From: Dioscorea cayenensis subsp. rotundata
Lineage: Eukaryota > Streptophyta > Magnoliopsida > Dioscoreales > Dioscoreaceae
Direction: 5' to 3'
Length of the DNA stretch: 64,000 nt
Assembly (NCBI RefSeq): GCF_009730915.1
Contig: NC_052487.1
Span: forward strand, 4,780,649-4,844,648
The notes beneath the pieces were generated by a model that saw nothing but the letters and a program-made list of their open reading frames with translations, had not been told where the DNA came from and searched no databases. Position 1 is the first letter of the stretch. The number at the start of each line of letters is the position of its first letter. This document shows, piece by piece, positions 21,540 to 35,648 of the stretch. The position numbers and the translations under genes were made by a program.

Positions 21540-22650
21540 AAACATTAAGTATTCAAGCAAGGTAAGGAGCTGCAAATACAAACTACAGCATAACACAACC
21601 ATCACTATGTAAAACAAGCTATAGCAAGCCATTAATAAAAAAAAATAAAACACAAGCTATAGTATAACACAAGCTATGAAAAGCATTGAAGAGAAATTCA
21701 CAAGCTTTAGGATAACACAAACAACCATATCATAAAACACAAGCTATATTGTAGCATTGTGAAAAAATAATAAAAAAGTCACAATCTATAGTAGGGCATT
21801 GAGAAAATAAAGCCCAAGCTATAGCATGCCACAACCATCACCTTGTTAAAAACAAGCTATATTAAGCCATTAATAAAAAAAAAGTAAAACACAAGCTATA
21901 GCATAACACAAGCTATGAAGAGCATTGAAGAGAGATGCACAAGCTGTAGGATATATAACACAAAAAATTACATTATAAAACACAGGGTATATTGTAACAT
22001 TGAGAAAAAAAAATTAAAAAAAAGTCACAATCTATAGCAGGACATTGAGAAATAAAGCCAAGCTATATCATGACACAACCATCACCTTGTAAAATACAAG
22101 CTATAGCAAGCCATTAATAAAAAAAAATAAAACATAAGCTATACCATAACACAAGCTATGAAAAGCATTGAAGAGAAATGCACAAGTTGTGGGATAACAC
22201 AAACAACTATGTTATAAAACACAAGCTATATTGTAGCATTGTGAATAAAATATAATAAAGTCACAATCTATAGCAGGACATTAAGAAAATAAAACCAACC
22301 TATATCATCACACAACCATCACCTTGTAAAATACAATCTATAGCAAGGCATTAATAAAAAATAAAATAAAACATAAGCTATAACATAACACAAGCTATGA
22401 AAAGCATTGAAGAGAAATGCACAAGTTGTGGGATAACACAAACAACTATATTATAAAACACAAGCTATATTATAGCATTGTGAAAAAAGTATAAAAAAGT
22501 CACAATTTATTAGGACATTGAAAAAATAAAGCCCAAGCTATAACATCACACAACCATCACCTTGTAAAATACAAGCTTTAGCAAGCCATTAATAATAATA
22601 ATAATAAAAAACAGGAAACACAAGCTATATGCAAGCATTGAGAAAAAAAA
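21540..22650. repeat. Tandem array of about 240-bp units 5' of the MULE transposase
   Basis: Four full units and a partial one. The phrase CACAACCATCACCTTGTAAA recurs near 21595, 21831, 22074, 22311 and 22549, a spacing of 236-243 bp. Each unit also contains many copies of ACAAGCTATA in varied forms. The array lies directly upstream of the transposase start on its strand. Confidence 0.9.
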
Positions 22651-23198
22651 CTAATTCACAATGATTCTTGCCTCCACTTAAAAATAACTGTGTGTCCTTC
22701 TACACCTTTCATTGCATTATATCATTCATGTAAAGTATAATTGATTTTGATTAGCTAAGAATCATTTATTTCGCCGGTTTTTTTTACTTACATAACATTT
22801 TGAATGAAGAAATATATTTTGGTCTTGCCTCCCCATACAAAAATAAAGCTATTTATATATGTGTTGTCGTCCTTATTGCTATGTTTGTCGAATAAGTCAT
22901 TGCATTATAGTCTATATTATGGTTTCTAAATGGACTAAAGCTACTGCTTACAACCAAAGCATCAACCTTGTGTTTCAACTCAATTTCAGATATAAACAAC
23001 AAACATATAATGTAAAATAACTAATACTTGCCTGTCAACTTCACAATGGGGGTTCATTAGGAAGACTAAGGTTGTAGGAGGGCCAAATGAAGTGTGAATA
23101 GATGCAAAAAATAGGTCTTCCTTACAGTCCAACGCACGATTACTCTAGAAGAATGCGTTGTAAGAATATGATAAGGAAAAAAGGGGACCAGTGGGGTC
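22651..23198. other. MULE right arm, no gene seen
   Basis: AT-rich DNA between the tandem array and the solo LTR. No coding stretch. Confidence 0.5.
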
Positions 23199-23203
23199 AT
23201 CTC

Positions 23204-24861
23204 TGTTAGGATTATGCCTTCGAATGCCAATGAGGATACTTGTATTAGGACATTTCATTTGTATTATACATTCTTATTATTATTAAATATGCATTTATTT
23301 TGATGTTCATATAAATCTTGAGATGACATTTTAATTAGTTTTGAACATCGTAGTCCATGTGTATTAAGTTAAACCTTATACTCTTTGTATGATAAAGATG
23401 AGAGCACTAGAAGTGTTTGGTACCTATACACTTAAATAGTTTGCAAATCGGAGAATCTTTAATTGGGTGTTAAAGGTTCTTAAGGATTTATATGACATAT
23501 ATTTTGACAAAGAGTGCTAGTTGAACACTATAGAATAGTGCGAGCATATGTCATAAATACATCACCGGGATTGGTGTATTCGAACATAACTCGCAACAAT
23601 CCAATCACATGGGTTTTACTCTTTGACAAGCAATGATTGGGATTATTGGTTATGATCATATGAGTGGACCTTGGACCTGAGGTATCATGATCACAATGTG
23701 CTTGTGATGTCTAGTCTGTTACTAGAGTCGTTAGGCTCACTTTACCCTTTGGTAAAGCCGACCTCGAAGTATGACTATGTTGAGCAAGTAGCAGTTATGA
23801 GTGGTCACCAAGAAAGAATTCGTTCTCTCGAAAGTAAATGAGTTAGTATCCTATACGATTATAAGTATGTGAGATTAGAAGACCTTGGCCAAGGCAGTTA
23901 AACTAATTGTGTAAGACACGAAGGGTAGTTTGGTAATCTTACTCTACTATGGTTATTAGCATATGCATCGAGTTCAGTGAGTTTGACAATTACCATGGCT
24001 CTTACTCGGTTAGGATACAACAATGAACGGTTTATACACATATGGTAATCATAATCAGAAAGGTTTGTAATGGTCTACTCATTTGTGTTCAATTGGGTTA
24101 TGACGTGGGGCCACGGGGCTGTTTAGGTGTCACTCACGTCTTTTGGTATCCTCTCATTGCCAATCGAAGTCAATCTAGGGAGTCACGCTTAAAGGAATAA
24201 AAAATTAGTCTCGTTATAAGTGCAGGGATAAAATTGTCAAGTTACAATTTTACTTCATGGGATAAGTGAAATTGTAAATTAGTCTAGAATTTTTTGTCTT
24301 AAGTTTAAATTTTGATTTAAATTCGATGGAGTCGAATAGTTAATTAAAATTATAAAGACTTGAAGACAAAAATGGTTTTAGTTATATAGGACTCATATTT
24401 CTAATAGAACTTCTATAATAATGTTTATCATATCATGAAGGTTCATATTTTGAATAATACTTCATAATTGAATAATGTTTATCATGTTTTATGAATACTC
24501 TATAAATATGACTTCTCTCCAACCCTAGAGGCAATCAATTAATTCTCTAGTGAGAAAAATTTCCAAACTCTCTCTTCCTCTCTAACCCTAGCCGTTATTC
24601 GGAGAAGAAGAGGAAAATGTTTCTTAATTCCGGTGTGTGATCTAGAGGCGTGGGACTTTCGTTCAGCGCTAAAAGATCTACAACAATCCGAGGGACAAAT
24701 TCGGCACATCAAAGGAAAGGCTTTCAAACATTAAGATGTAATTTTCTAGGTCTTTTAATTAAATTATGATGCTCATTAAAACAATTAGATCATATTATAA
24801 ATTTATTATTTCTCCCGCATGCCCTTGATGATGTTATTTAATTTTGTGATATAACCTAACA
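23204..24861 (+). mobile_element. Solo LTR (1658 bp) inserted in the MULE
   Basis: Begins TGTTAGG and ends CCTAACA, a perfect 7-bp terminal inversion with the usual TG and CA. It is flanked by a 5-bp duplication ATCTC (23199-23203 and 24862-24866). A TATAAATA box at 24501-24508 places the promoter about 1.3 kb into the LTR, on the plus strand. There is no internal coding region, so it is best read as a solo LTR left by recombination. Copia or gypsy membership is not decided. Confidence 0.9.
24501..24508 (+). promoter_or_regulatory. TATA box of the solo LTR
   Basis: TATAAATA, followed about 30 bp later by a pyrimidine-rich leader, the normal LTR promoter layout. Confidence 0.6.
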
Positions 24862-25174
24862 ATCTCAAGATGTATAATTGAAGCATAAAAACACCAAAAA
24901 TAAATAAATAAATAAATCAAAGCTTACTGGGCTACTTGACAAGAGGGGTTTGGTCGGGTGATTCAAGATTTAGAAAAGGCTTAATTGAGGCTGTGAATGT
25001 CTGTAAAGAGGTTTTCCTTGGCTGGTGACAATGATTCCAATTAATGCATACGGGCTGGTGGTTGAAAAGTGGGAGACGGGTTGAAGAGAAGCTCAACACG
25101 GAAAATAACGTTCTCTCGCCGGCAATGGTGGAGCTTCACGTGATGCGGTGTTGATGTGTGCTATTATTAGGAAG

Positions 25175-25527
25175 AATCGAGTCATCTGGTGCGGGATCAT
25201 TGCGGGGCATCTGCTGCCGGATCGTGGTGGGTGAAAAGGGTTGAAGAAGAAGAAAATGTTTACTGTATTTCTCGGGTTCGGATCCATTTAGATCCTGATC
25301 CAAAAAATTAAGCGGGAATTAATCAAGTGCATGGTTAACTAGTTATTCTTTTTTAAAGTTTTTTAATTATATTTAAAACATAAAAAATTAAAATAATAAA
25401 TAGATGTTAAGGTGCGAACCAAAATTTCGCAATTGCAATATTAAAGGTACTTCCGTATGCAAAATTGGAATAGAGGGACCAAAAGGCAACCCTTTCTCCT
25501 TACAAGAACCAAATTGGAGTTTAAACC
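25175..25527 (-). repeat. MULE right terminal inverted repeat
   Basis: On the minus strand it begins GGTTTAAACTCCAATTTGGT. It is the uninterrupted counterpart of the left repeat, about 353 bp long, and shows what the left end looked like before the 1.45-kb insertion. Confidence 0.85.
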
Positions 25528-25536
25528 AATTTAATA
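25528..25536. repeat. Right 9-bp target-site duplication of the MULE
   Basis: AATTTAATA, identical to 15499-15507. Confidence 0.9.
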
Positions 25537-25626
25537 CTCTCTTTCGTCTTTTTATTAGTCTTATTTTAGAATATTTTTTTAGTGTTTTTTGTTTATCAAT
25601 TTTAAAATTTTTTAAAATATTAAATA

Positions 25627-25934
25627 CTCTCTCCGTTCTTTTTTACTTGTCACGTTTTGAAGCTCTTTTTGTGTTTCTTTTTACTTCTTGTCACATTAAA
25701 AATTTTGTACAGTATTAAATAAATTTTTTTTCAAATTTTCTCTTTAATTTAATATACATGTACAATTTTAAATAAATCACAATCAACTAAGTATTAAATC
25801 ATATACTTCATTTAGTGGAGTTTAAATATATGTATGAATTTTTTATAAAATATAGGTAACTAACTAATTTCAACAAACTTTTTTTGATCAGTATGAATTA
25901 AGTAAATGTGACAAGTAACAAGGAATGGAGGGAG
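25627..25934. mobile_element. Stowaway-type MITE (308 bp)
   Basis: Left end CTCTCTCCGTTCTTTTTTAC, and right end on the reverse strand CTCCCTCCATTCCTTGTTAC, both continuing TTGTCAC. TA flanks both sides (25625-25626 and 25935-25936), the Tc1/mariner target. There is no coding capacity, as expected for this non-autonomous class. Confidence 0.92.
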
Positions 25935-25936
25935 TA

Positions 25937-29046
<3,110 letters not shown>

Positions 29047-29053
29047 TATAAAA
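29047..29053 (+). promoter_or_regulatory. Candidate TATA box for the 29367 gene
   Basis: TATAAAA, 314 bp upstream of the start codon and followed by a CT-rich presumptive leader (29230-29320). It predicts a leader of about 280 bases. Confidence 0.4.
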
Positions 29054-29366
29054 CAGTAGCAATCACCATTAAGACAATCTCAACCCAAAGAAAGCATCCC
29101 TCATTAAGATACCACCCAAGTCTGTGCATGAGAAGCTGCCCACTGTCCATGAAACCAAACCCTCATTTAATGGCCATCCTCACCAGACCGTGAACCCTCC
29201 TTTTCCTTTGCAGACGCGTACCACCATTGTCCACCCACTTGTAAAGCTTCTCTTCTCCGGATAGCACTCTCCCTTTCTCTCAACCTCAATCTCATCTCCA
29301 ATTACTCCTTCTCATCCTTCTTTGCAACATAAACAAATCAAAGAGAAACTAAAAGGAGTGGTTCAA

Positions 29367-29840
29367 ATGGAAGGAGCACTAGAGCGTGCACAACAGGTAC
29401 AGGTAAACAACAACATGTTGTGGGATTGTGGAAGCTCTCTTTATGATTCATTTGAGCTCAAGGCATTCAACAAACAACTTGATTCGGCGATTGCTTCTCG
29501 AAGCCTATCGATGCCACGATTCGTGGAGCCTGCACCAGTGCCGGCCCCTGTCCAAGTCTCAGCCTCTAGAAAATCATCCAAGTTCTCACGTTCACTTAGC
29601 AAGCTTCTCCGTGCCATGCTAAGGTTGAAACCTGCAAACAGTGGATCATTCCAGGGTTATACACGTGCTGAGTTAGGTTTTTACAGTGTTGAGCTTGGCC
29701 GTGGAGGGTTGTGGACCATACCGGAGGTGTCTGAGAAAGGGTTGGAGTCACCGGAGTTTGATCCGGTGGTGAGGAAGACTGTAAGTGAGAGGTTTGTTAG
29801 CTCTGCAGTTGCTGCCCGCTTGGGGCTGGAGTGCAGTTGA
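29367..29840 (+). CDS. Plant protein of unknown function, 157 residues
   Basis: Single exon from the ATG at 29367 (MEGALERAQQ). No earlier in-frame ATG exists; the frame is open upstream through a TTG at 29322, but that is not a credible plant start. Visible features are an early WDCGSSLYDSFELKAF block, a Pro/Val/Ala spacer, a basic Ser-rich stretch (SRKSSKFSRSLSKLLRAML) that could be a nuclear signal or phosphorylation region, and a C-terminal block ending VAARLGLECS. There is no signal peptide or membrane segment. The WDCGS-LYDSFEL block looks like a conserved motif of small plant proteins I have met without a known role. Codon use is GC-richer than the surroundings, supporting a real gene. 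Confidence 0.75.
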   Translation: MEGALERAQQVQVNNNMLWDCGSSLYDSFELKAFNKQLDSAIASRSLSMPRFVEPAPVPAPVQVSASRKSSKFSRSLSKLLRAMLRLKPANSGSFQGYTRAELGFYSVELGRGGLWTIPEVSEKGLESPEFDPVVRKTVSERFVSSAVAARLGLECS

Positions 29841-29925
29841 AAATGGAATATTCTGGCAACTTGAAGTAGACCTTCATGGCTTGATGTTAGGTTAAGCTGT
29901 TTGACTTTGGAAGTTAATGGCCATG

Positions 29926-29943
29926 TTAGGGTTAGGGTTAGGG
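29926..29943 (+). repeat. Three TTAGGG units in the 3' untranslated region
   Basis: Three perfect TTAGGG units about 85 bp after the stop codon. Most plants use TTTAGGG at telomeres. A short run like this may act as a telobox-like site or be chance. Confidence 0.8.
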
Positions 29944-30033
29944 TTTGGTCAATGGTGAGTGAAAGGAGGGCACGTGGCTGGTTATAGCCTGGATCAAGAT
30001 TCAAGAAGTTCAATGCTTTTGTTATTAATGTTT

Positions 30034-30061
30034 GGAGAGAGAGAGAGAGAAGAGAGAGAGA
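30034..30061 (+). repeat. (GA)n microsatellite
   Basis: GA run with one AA interruption, in the probable 3' flank of the 29367 gene. Confidence 0.9.
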
Positions 30062-30299
30062 TGGGATGAAGGGAAGCAGGAAGAAGGGACCAATATATTT
30101 CATGGTGATCAATTGAAGTTTGAATCTATTCAGTGCTGTGAAGGTGTCTATCTTTATGTTTTGGTTGACAGGTTGCCTGGTACTATGGCAGCATGTACAA
30201 TAATGTTTCATTTTGTGTTTAGTTTTTGTTTCACCAGTAGTTGTTGTCTATGTTGTGTTTGTTTGTTGATCTTTCTTTGTAAGTGTTTGTGATTATTAT

Positions 30300-30950
30300 G
30301 GAAAGAGTGGATATGTATTTTGCATTTGTTTCTTCTTTCTCATACTTGTATTGTATTATTATGGATTTCTGTGTACGTTTACATTGACATAATATATTAC
30401 TAATAATAAGAATAAAAAGTAAAAAAGTAAAACAACGGATGACCTTATCATTTTGACTGCCGGATGTGAAGAAGATCTCTGAATCATAAGACTCATCTTA
30501 TTCTTGTTCAAAGGGATATTGAGACTGTCGATAAACTTCTATAAAACCTGTTTATATTCCACCATACATGATTAAATTAACAGTGGATCCCATACGTGCT
30601 AGATCGATAAATTGTCCCACTGGGGTTCCTTTCCGATACCTAGCTACTTGGGTGTCCCCATGTTTGGGAAAAGCCCCAGATGACAACATTGGGGAAAATT
30701 CTTTGCTAGCATCAAATCTATATCTATATATATCATCATTCTTGAAATCCAAATTACTATCTCTAGCTAGGAGGCCCATTAACTCTCATCAACTCCGTGT
30801 TTACCTTGATACTGACATATTGGATGTTCATTTTCAAACTCCCAAAGTGAATAGTAAAGCTTGATCATATTCATTGAATTCCTATGGTTTGGTCTAGACA
30901 TTAATAAAACTAGGATTGGGCTTATGAATAAAAAACATTTTTGCAAACCT
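30300..30950. other. No gene seen; possible interior of a decayed element
   Basis: Frames at 30552-30864 exist on both strands but match nothing I know. This block lies just inside the CACTA-type end at 31237 and may belong to it. Confidence 0.35.
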
Positions 30951-30959
30951 AAGACTCAA

Positions 30960-31237
30960 TATTAATATGTAGCAGTTTTAGGCCCTCATCTTCCGGAGCC
31001 GGGATTTACAATGCATATGCAGCGGTTATGAACCACTGCATTTGTTAACATTTGTAGTGGTTGTATAAACCGCTGCATATCTATATTAATATGTAGCAGT
31101 TTTTATAATAGATTAAGTCAAATGTAACACTTACTTGGAAAATTACCTTGAACAAAATGAAATCGCTACACTGCAGCAATAGACAACCTATTGTAGCAAT
31201 TTTATAACTGCTTCATAAATGTAGTTATGTAGTAGTG
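30960..31237 (-). mobile_element. CACTA (En/Spm)-type terminus with subterminal repeats
   Basis: On the minus strand the end reads CACTACTACATAACTAC, the CACTA signature. Within 280 bp there are several inverted copies of a GCAGCGGTTNTGAACCACTGC-like or TATGTAGCAGTTTT motif (about 30970-31100), as subterminal repeats of this superfamily usually are. A possible 3-bp duplication (AAT) follows. I did not find the opposite end, so this is one end of a truncated or longer element. Confidence 0.65.
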
Positions 31238-31240
31238 AAT

Positions 31241-31800
31241 TAATGGTCATAAAAATTTTGGTAAAACTTGTTAATATAATCATAAACTATAAAGATTGCA
31301 TAGCCTTAATAAATATATAAATGATAAATAGTTTGTTAATGAGTTTTTTGGGGAGCTAGTAACGAAAAATACGGAAAAGACATATAGAGATAGGAACACA
31401 ACTTTACTTAATGTGGAAGGTACAAAGAGAAGGGAAATAGACACAATTACATAAGAACTCAAGAACATATGTGCTTCTAGGAAGAGATAAAACATGGTCT
31501 TCTTCGAGGAGAGCACTAAAACATTGTCAAAAGGTCAGCCCGATCCTTGGAAAGATGCTGGCTCACCAGGAGCACTTGTCTCTACCTGACGAGATCCTAA
31601 ACACTCTAAGATGGGCTTTACTATATTGGCCAAGCCCTCCAACTTAAAATTTTCTATTATCAACACCCATATCAGAAACACATGGTTAATTTTATGCAAA
31701 GCCTTGCATGCCAAAGTCATTGTGGAATTAAAAACATAATCATTTCCTTATGTTGTTAACAATAACATGAGCAAGATCCCAAGTATCTTGATCTTTCCAA
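31241..31800. other. No gene seen
   Basis: AT-rich DNA with short minus-strand frames that resemble nothing known. Confidence 0.4.
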
Positions 31801-33080
31801 TTGATAAATATACAATTGTACATCATTTTATATTGTTTCATACACTTATTTTGCATGTAATAGGATGTTTATTCAGAAGATGATATTAAACATGGTGTAA
31901 ATTGTGTTTTCAGCTGACAAGCAATGTTTAATGAGGAGAAAGAGAGAGAGAGCTAAAAGACGCAATTTGGAGAAAAAAATGAAGAACATAGAGTTCTCTC
32001 AACATCAACACCTGAAGAACATATTAGACAACACACCTTATGGCCACCTTACGGTCGGACTTACGACCGTAAGCCGCATCTAGAGAACCTTGCAAGCATG
32101 CTTGTGCTAGTAAAAAAGAGCATAATAACTAGATAAAGGGACTTATAGGTAGGATTTACACCTGTAAGCTGGAGCATAAGTATTATTCAGAGGAGCTTAC
32201 AGGGAGCAACACACACCTGTAAGGGGGATCGCAAGCGCCATTCCGAGAAGTTTACGGTCCAGCACTTACGATCGTAAGTTGGACTGTAACACCAAGATAG
32301 AAGACCTTACAGGCAAAGCTTATGGCCGTAAGATGCCCGTAAGGCACGCGACCTACATCTCTAGCTCCTTACGACCTTGTTCTTATGGCCATAAGGAGCC
32401 CATAAGTGGTTAGGTATAAAAGATTCTATTGAGGGTTCTTGGACAATCTTTTGATAGCCAAGTAAAGGAAGAAATAAGGAAAATTTCTCCATGTTTTCTA
32501 GGGTAATCCATCGAAGAGAGGAGACTTACCCATGATCTAGCACACCATTAGAGCCATTGAGGAGCACTCTTAGTGGCGTTCGTGGAAGATAGGAGTGGAG
32601 CTCAACAACATCTCAAGGGGAAAGAAGAGAAGGGGGTTTATATGCTTTCAATCATATCCATTATGTCATGTGGATTATATGATTTTTCTCCTTTGATGGA
32701 GAACTAATTTATAGGTCTTTGGGCATAGATGAACTCTAGGGTTTATAATTTGATTGACTTTGGCTGTGGATCTTGAATATTCTTATAGTGCTTGGTTAAT
32801 TGCAATCTTTTATTGTTGAATTCAGTTGCATAACTCTATTGTCCTGGATTATATTATAGAGAGAGCCATGAATTCATGCTTGATGTGCTTGTATGATGAG
32901 TTGAGAGACCCACCTAGTATAGGCAAGCCACAATTGAACAAGATTATGAGTTCACCTATAGATAGGGTACTTTGGAGTTGATATTTCTTCTCACGACCTG
33001 ACTCATGGGCTAAGTACGTGACAACTACCTTGAGATCCCGAGGAAAGGTACATGCAACACCCTAACCTAGAGCTACCGCA
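31801..33080 (+). mobile_element. Ty3/gypsy (Athila-type) LTR fragment, plus strand
   Basis: Starts TGATAAATATACAATTGTAC, closely related to the LTR start seen on the minus strand at 39879. It carries an array of CTTACGG/CCGTAAG palindromes (32040-32400) and a TATAAAAG box at 32415-32422. The right limit is not sharp. Confidence 0.6.
32040..32400. repeat. Array of CTTACGG-CCGTAAG palindromes
   Basis: About ten full or half palindromes at irregular spacing of 20-60 bp just upstream of the LTR TATA box. The best is the perfect 16-bp ACTTACGATCGTAAGT at 32264-32279; another is CTTACGACCGTAAG at 32060-32073. Confidence 0.8.
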
Positions 33081-33562
33081 AGGCGCCAAGGAGAGGACAT
33101 GTTGATACTTGTTCGCTTTTTCCAAGAGAATAAGATATCACACCGATGATTCAAGAAAGGTTCAATCAAACAAATACAAGGAAAGAAATAGGTATACAAG
33201 AAAATATACAACAATAGCTTACTCAGCAATCAAAATACACGAATAAGAAAGAATAGATAACAAATAACAAGTAAACCTTTATAACAACTATGTGGATCCA
33301 CTAAATATGCTCAAGAAAATAATAAGGCCCAAACAAACCATTACCATAGATGTACATGGTTCTGCACAGCTCCTAATGCACCACCATTGTGCTATGGTAA
33401 CCTGGGAAAAAAGGGGAGTAGGTAAGTGACGATGTTACTCAGTAAGAGACAATGCACAACATATTAAAGTAATAAAGTCATAGGAGAATCTCATAGGAGA
33501 ATATCAAAATTAATACTCAATATCCAGGTAATAAGGACAATAATAATAATATAACATTACTC
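33081..33562. other. Retroelement-derived DNA, no gene seen
   Basis: Between two LTR-like pieces. No coding stretch. Confidence 0.3.
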
Positions 33563-34490
33563 AGTGGGTTTTCTTTATGGCTTTTATATATTTTTATTCA
33601 TTGATTGATTGCATTTTGTATTGTTCCATGGAGAGCTACACCCTAGTGGGTACTTGGACATGTAAACCCTAGGATTCAATCTTTTATCAAGTTTATTTGA
33701 GTTTTCTTTTAATTAAGATTTAAAGTTGAGTTTCAATCTTGTGTGCTTGTTAATTGCTTGCCCTTTAAATGACACGTGGGTTGAGAGCTAAACCTAATCA
33801 TCTTAGTGATGAGTGACCATCGCCTCTAGGATTAGATTTACAAAGATTGAAGATTGTTGAGAGGGTGAGTCGAGGGTAGTGGAGCATCCCCTTTCCCCTC
33901 CGGTTTGATTTATCTTACCTCCACATTCCAAGGGCTCTTAGCAATCATATATGGTGTGAGGCATCGAGACATCTCTCCGTCGGGACCTCGTATGGGAGTA
34001 GGGATATTTCGACTCGACCAAAGGGTTTGATCTACTTCTAGGAATAGAATTTATCATTTGGAATCCTTAGAACTCCAAGCAGTCATATGTGGTGTGAGGC
34101 ATTGAGAGAATTCTCCGCCTGGACCTCATAGGTAATTAGTCACCGGTTAACCTTAGATTTGGGACCAGGTGCTTTTGGATTTCCACAACTCAATTAATCT
34201 CAATTAGGGAAGTGTAATTTTAATCTTCAAGTTGATCTTAGAATACTAGGGGGAGCATTGTCCAGGTACCTCATCTATCTTGACTGATTCCTCGCTATTT
34301 CTCTATTTGCCTGCTTCTTTTCCCTCATTTACTTGTTAGTAAAATTGATCATTCACACACTCATTCTATTGATTAGGCTAGATAGCGAGGTTACAATTAT
34401 TACTAGTACTCTTGTTCCCTATGGATTTGACTACCAGACTCATTGGGTATTGTATTACTTGAGCGACCGGTGGACTTATGGACACACGCA
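33563..34490 (+). mobile_element. Athila-type LTR/leader fragment, plus strand
   Basis: Closely related to 53200-54000. Shared landmarks are CCATGGAGAGCTA, CTAGTGGGT, GTAAACCCTAGGAT and GGTTTGGGACCA. At 53200 this block precedes a gag-like ORF, so here it is the same LTR/leader without its coding part. Confidence 0.65.
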
Positions 34491-34494
34491 AGGG

Positions 34495-35648
34495 ATGTGT
34501 CATACCCTATACCCAGGCTTACTAACAACTTTCTCTAATCACAACATGTTTATGCTAGGTGGGTATTTCTATTCATCACAAAACACATCAAGTATGATAG
34601 CTAGGGCTTTCACAACGTTAACAATCAAGTATTTAAATACTCAATTAGATTCAAATAGAATGGATTCCAATGAGCTAAATAATTAAATAATAAAGATCTA
34701 ACAACCAATGTCAAAGAGTAAACCCTAGAGTTCAACTATGACAAAAAATCTAACAAATTAGTCTTCCATTAATGGAGGGCAAGCATTCAAGATATGAGAC
34801 ATGAAAGGAAACATTGAAAACATGAAAACCTCCTTCTTAATCGTGTTGTAGGTGAATCACTGGAGAAACCCTAGGAAAGCTTCCACGCACAGTGCCAAAG
34901 TGAGCTTGATAGCTACGATCTCCTATCCTCTTGGATGTGGATCCAAATCTCCCTTTGAATCACCCCTTGAGCTTAGGAGATTCATCTCCTTTCTTCCCTA
35001 ACTTCTCCTCCTAGACCAACCCCAAAGAAATCAAAAGAATGCCCTAAAAATGCTTATCAGATCTATTTATACTTGTCTACTTATGGGTGTAAGGATGTGG
35101 CCGTAAGAGAACTGGAAAAGATGATCGAGAGCCTTATGGGATCACTTACAGCTATATGTCCCGTCTATATGGTCTCTTGTCTATGTTACGATCCAACTTA
35201 CTAGAGTAAAAGATGGACCATAAGCTTTACTATTCTTCTGTTTGTGACCGCCCATACGGGCATAAGTTGTGATCATAAACTCCTCTGGATGGTCCTTATC
35301 AGCGTAAGCCTTGCCTGTAATGTCCTATGGTTTGGCTCTAACTCTCTTACGGGTATAAGCATGCTTGCAAGGTTCTTTGGAAAGTGCTTACGAGCGTAAG
35401 GTGGACCATAAGCTGCCCGTAACCCACAAAGTTAGCCTTGTACTTGTTCAAATGATGCCAAGAGAGCTCCAACTTCTTTGTTTAAGGTCTGTAATGCCTA
35501 TTTTGGTTCTCTCTTGTCTTTGGTGCTACCCGAAGCATGTGAATGTGAAACACTCTTGATTTAGCATCTATTTCCTCAATATGGTTCTAATATTAGTCAA
35601 ATGAGTGTATAAAATGATATGAAATACATGAATATTGTACACTCATTA
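34495..35648 (-). mobile_element. Athila-type LTR fragment, minus strand
   Basis: On the minus strand it begins TAATGAGTGTACAATATTC at 35648, has a palindrome array (35080-35420) and a TATAAATA box at 35071-35064. It shares 34560-34790 with 37530-37775, and 34797-34985 with 39040-39240. Confidence 0.65.

Larger units (their letters stand above)
15508..25527 (-). mobile_element. Mutator-like element (MULE), 10 kb, composite and inactive
   Basis: Both ends start with GG and match each other as inverted repeats (left 15508-15757 plus 17216-17311; right 25175-25527 reversed). A perfect 9-bp duplication flanks them. The interior carries a minus-strand MuDR-type transposase relic with the transposase core and a SWIM zinc finger, preceded by a tandem array. 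Two later insertions are visible: organelle-like DNA in the left repeat and a solo LTR in the right arm. Without them the element would be about 6.9 kb. Confidence 0.9.

Noticed and set aside
29322..29366. N-terminal extension of the 29367 gene starting at TTG
   Set aside because: Plant genes normally start at ATG, and the first in-frame ATG is at 29367.
30552..30864. Coding gene on either strand near 30.7 kb
   Set aside because: Both strands are open over the same stretch and neither product resembles a known family.
32040..32400. Possible CRISPR-like array (short repeats with spacers)
   Set aside because: Spacing is irregular, the repeats vary and are palindromic half-sites within an LTR, and this is plant nuclear DNA.
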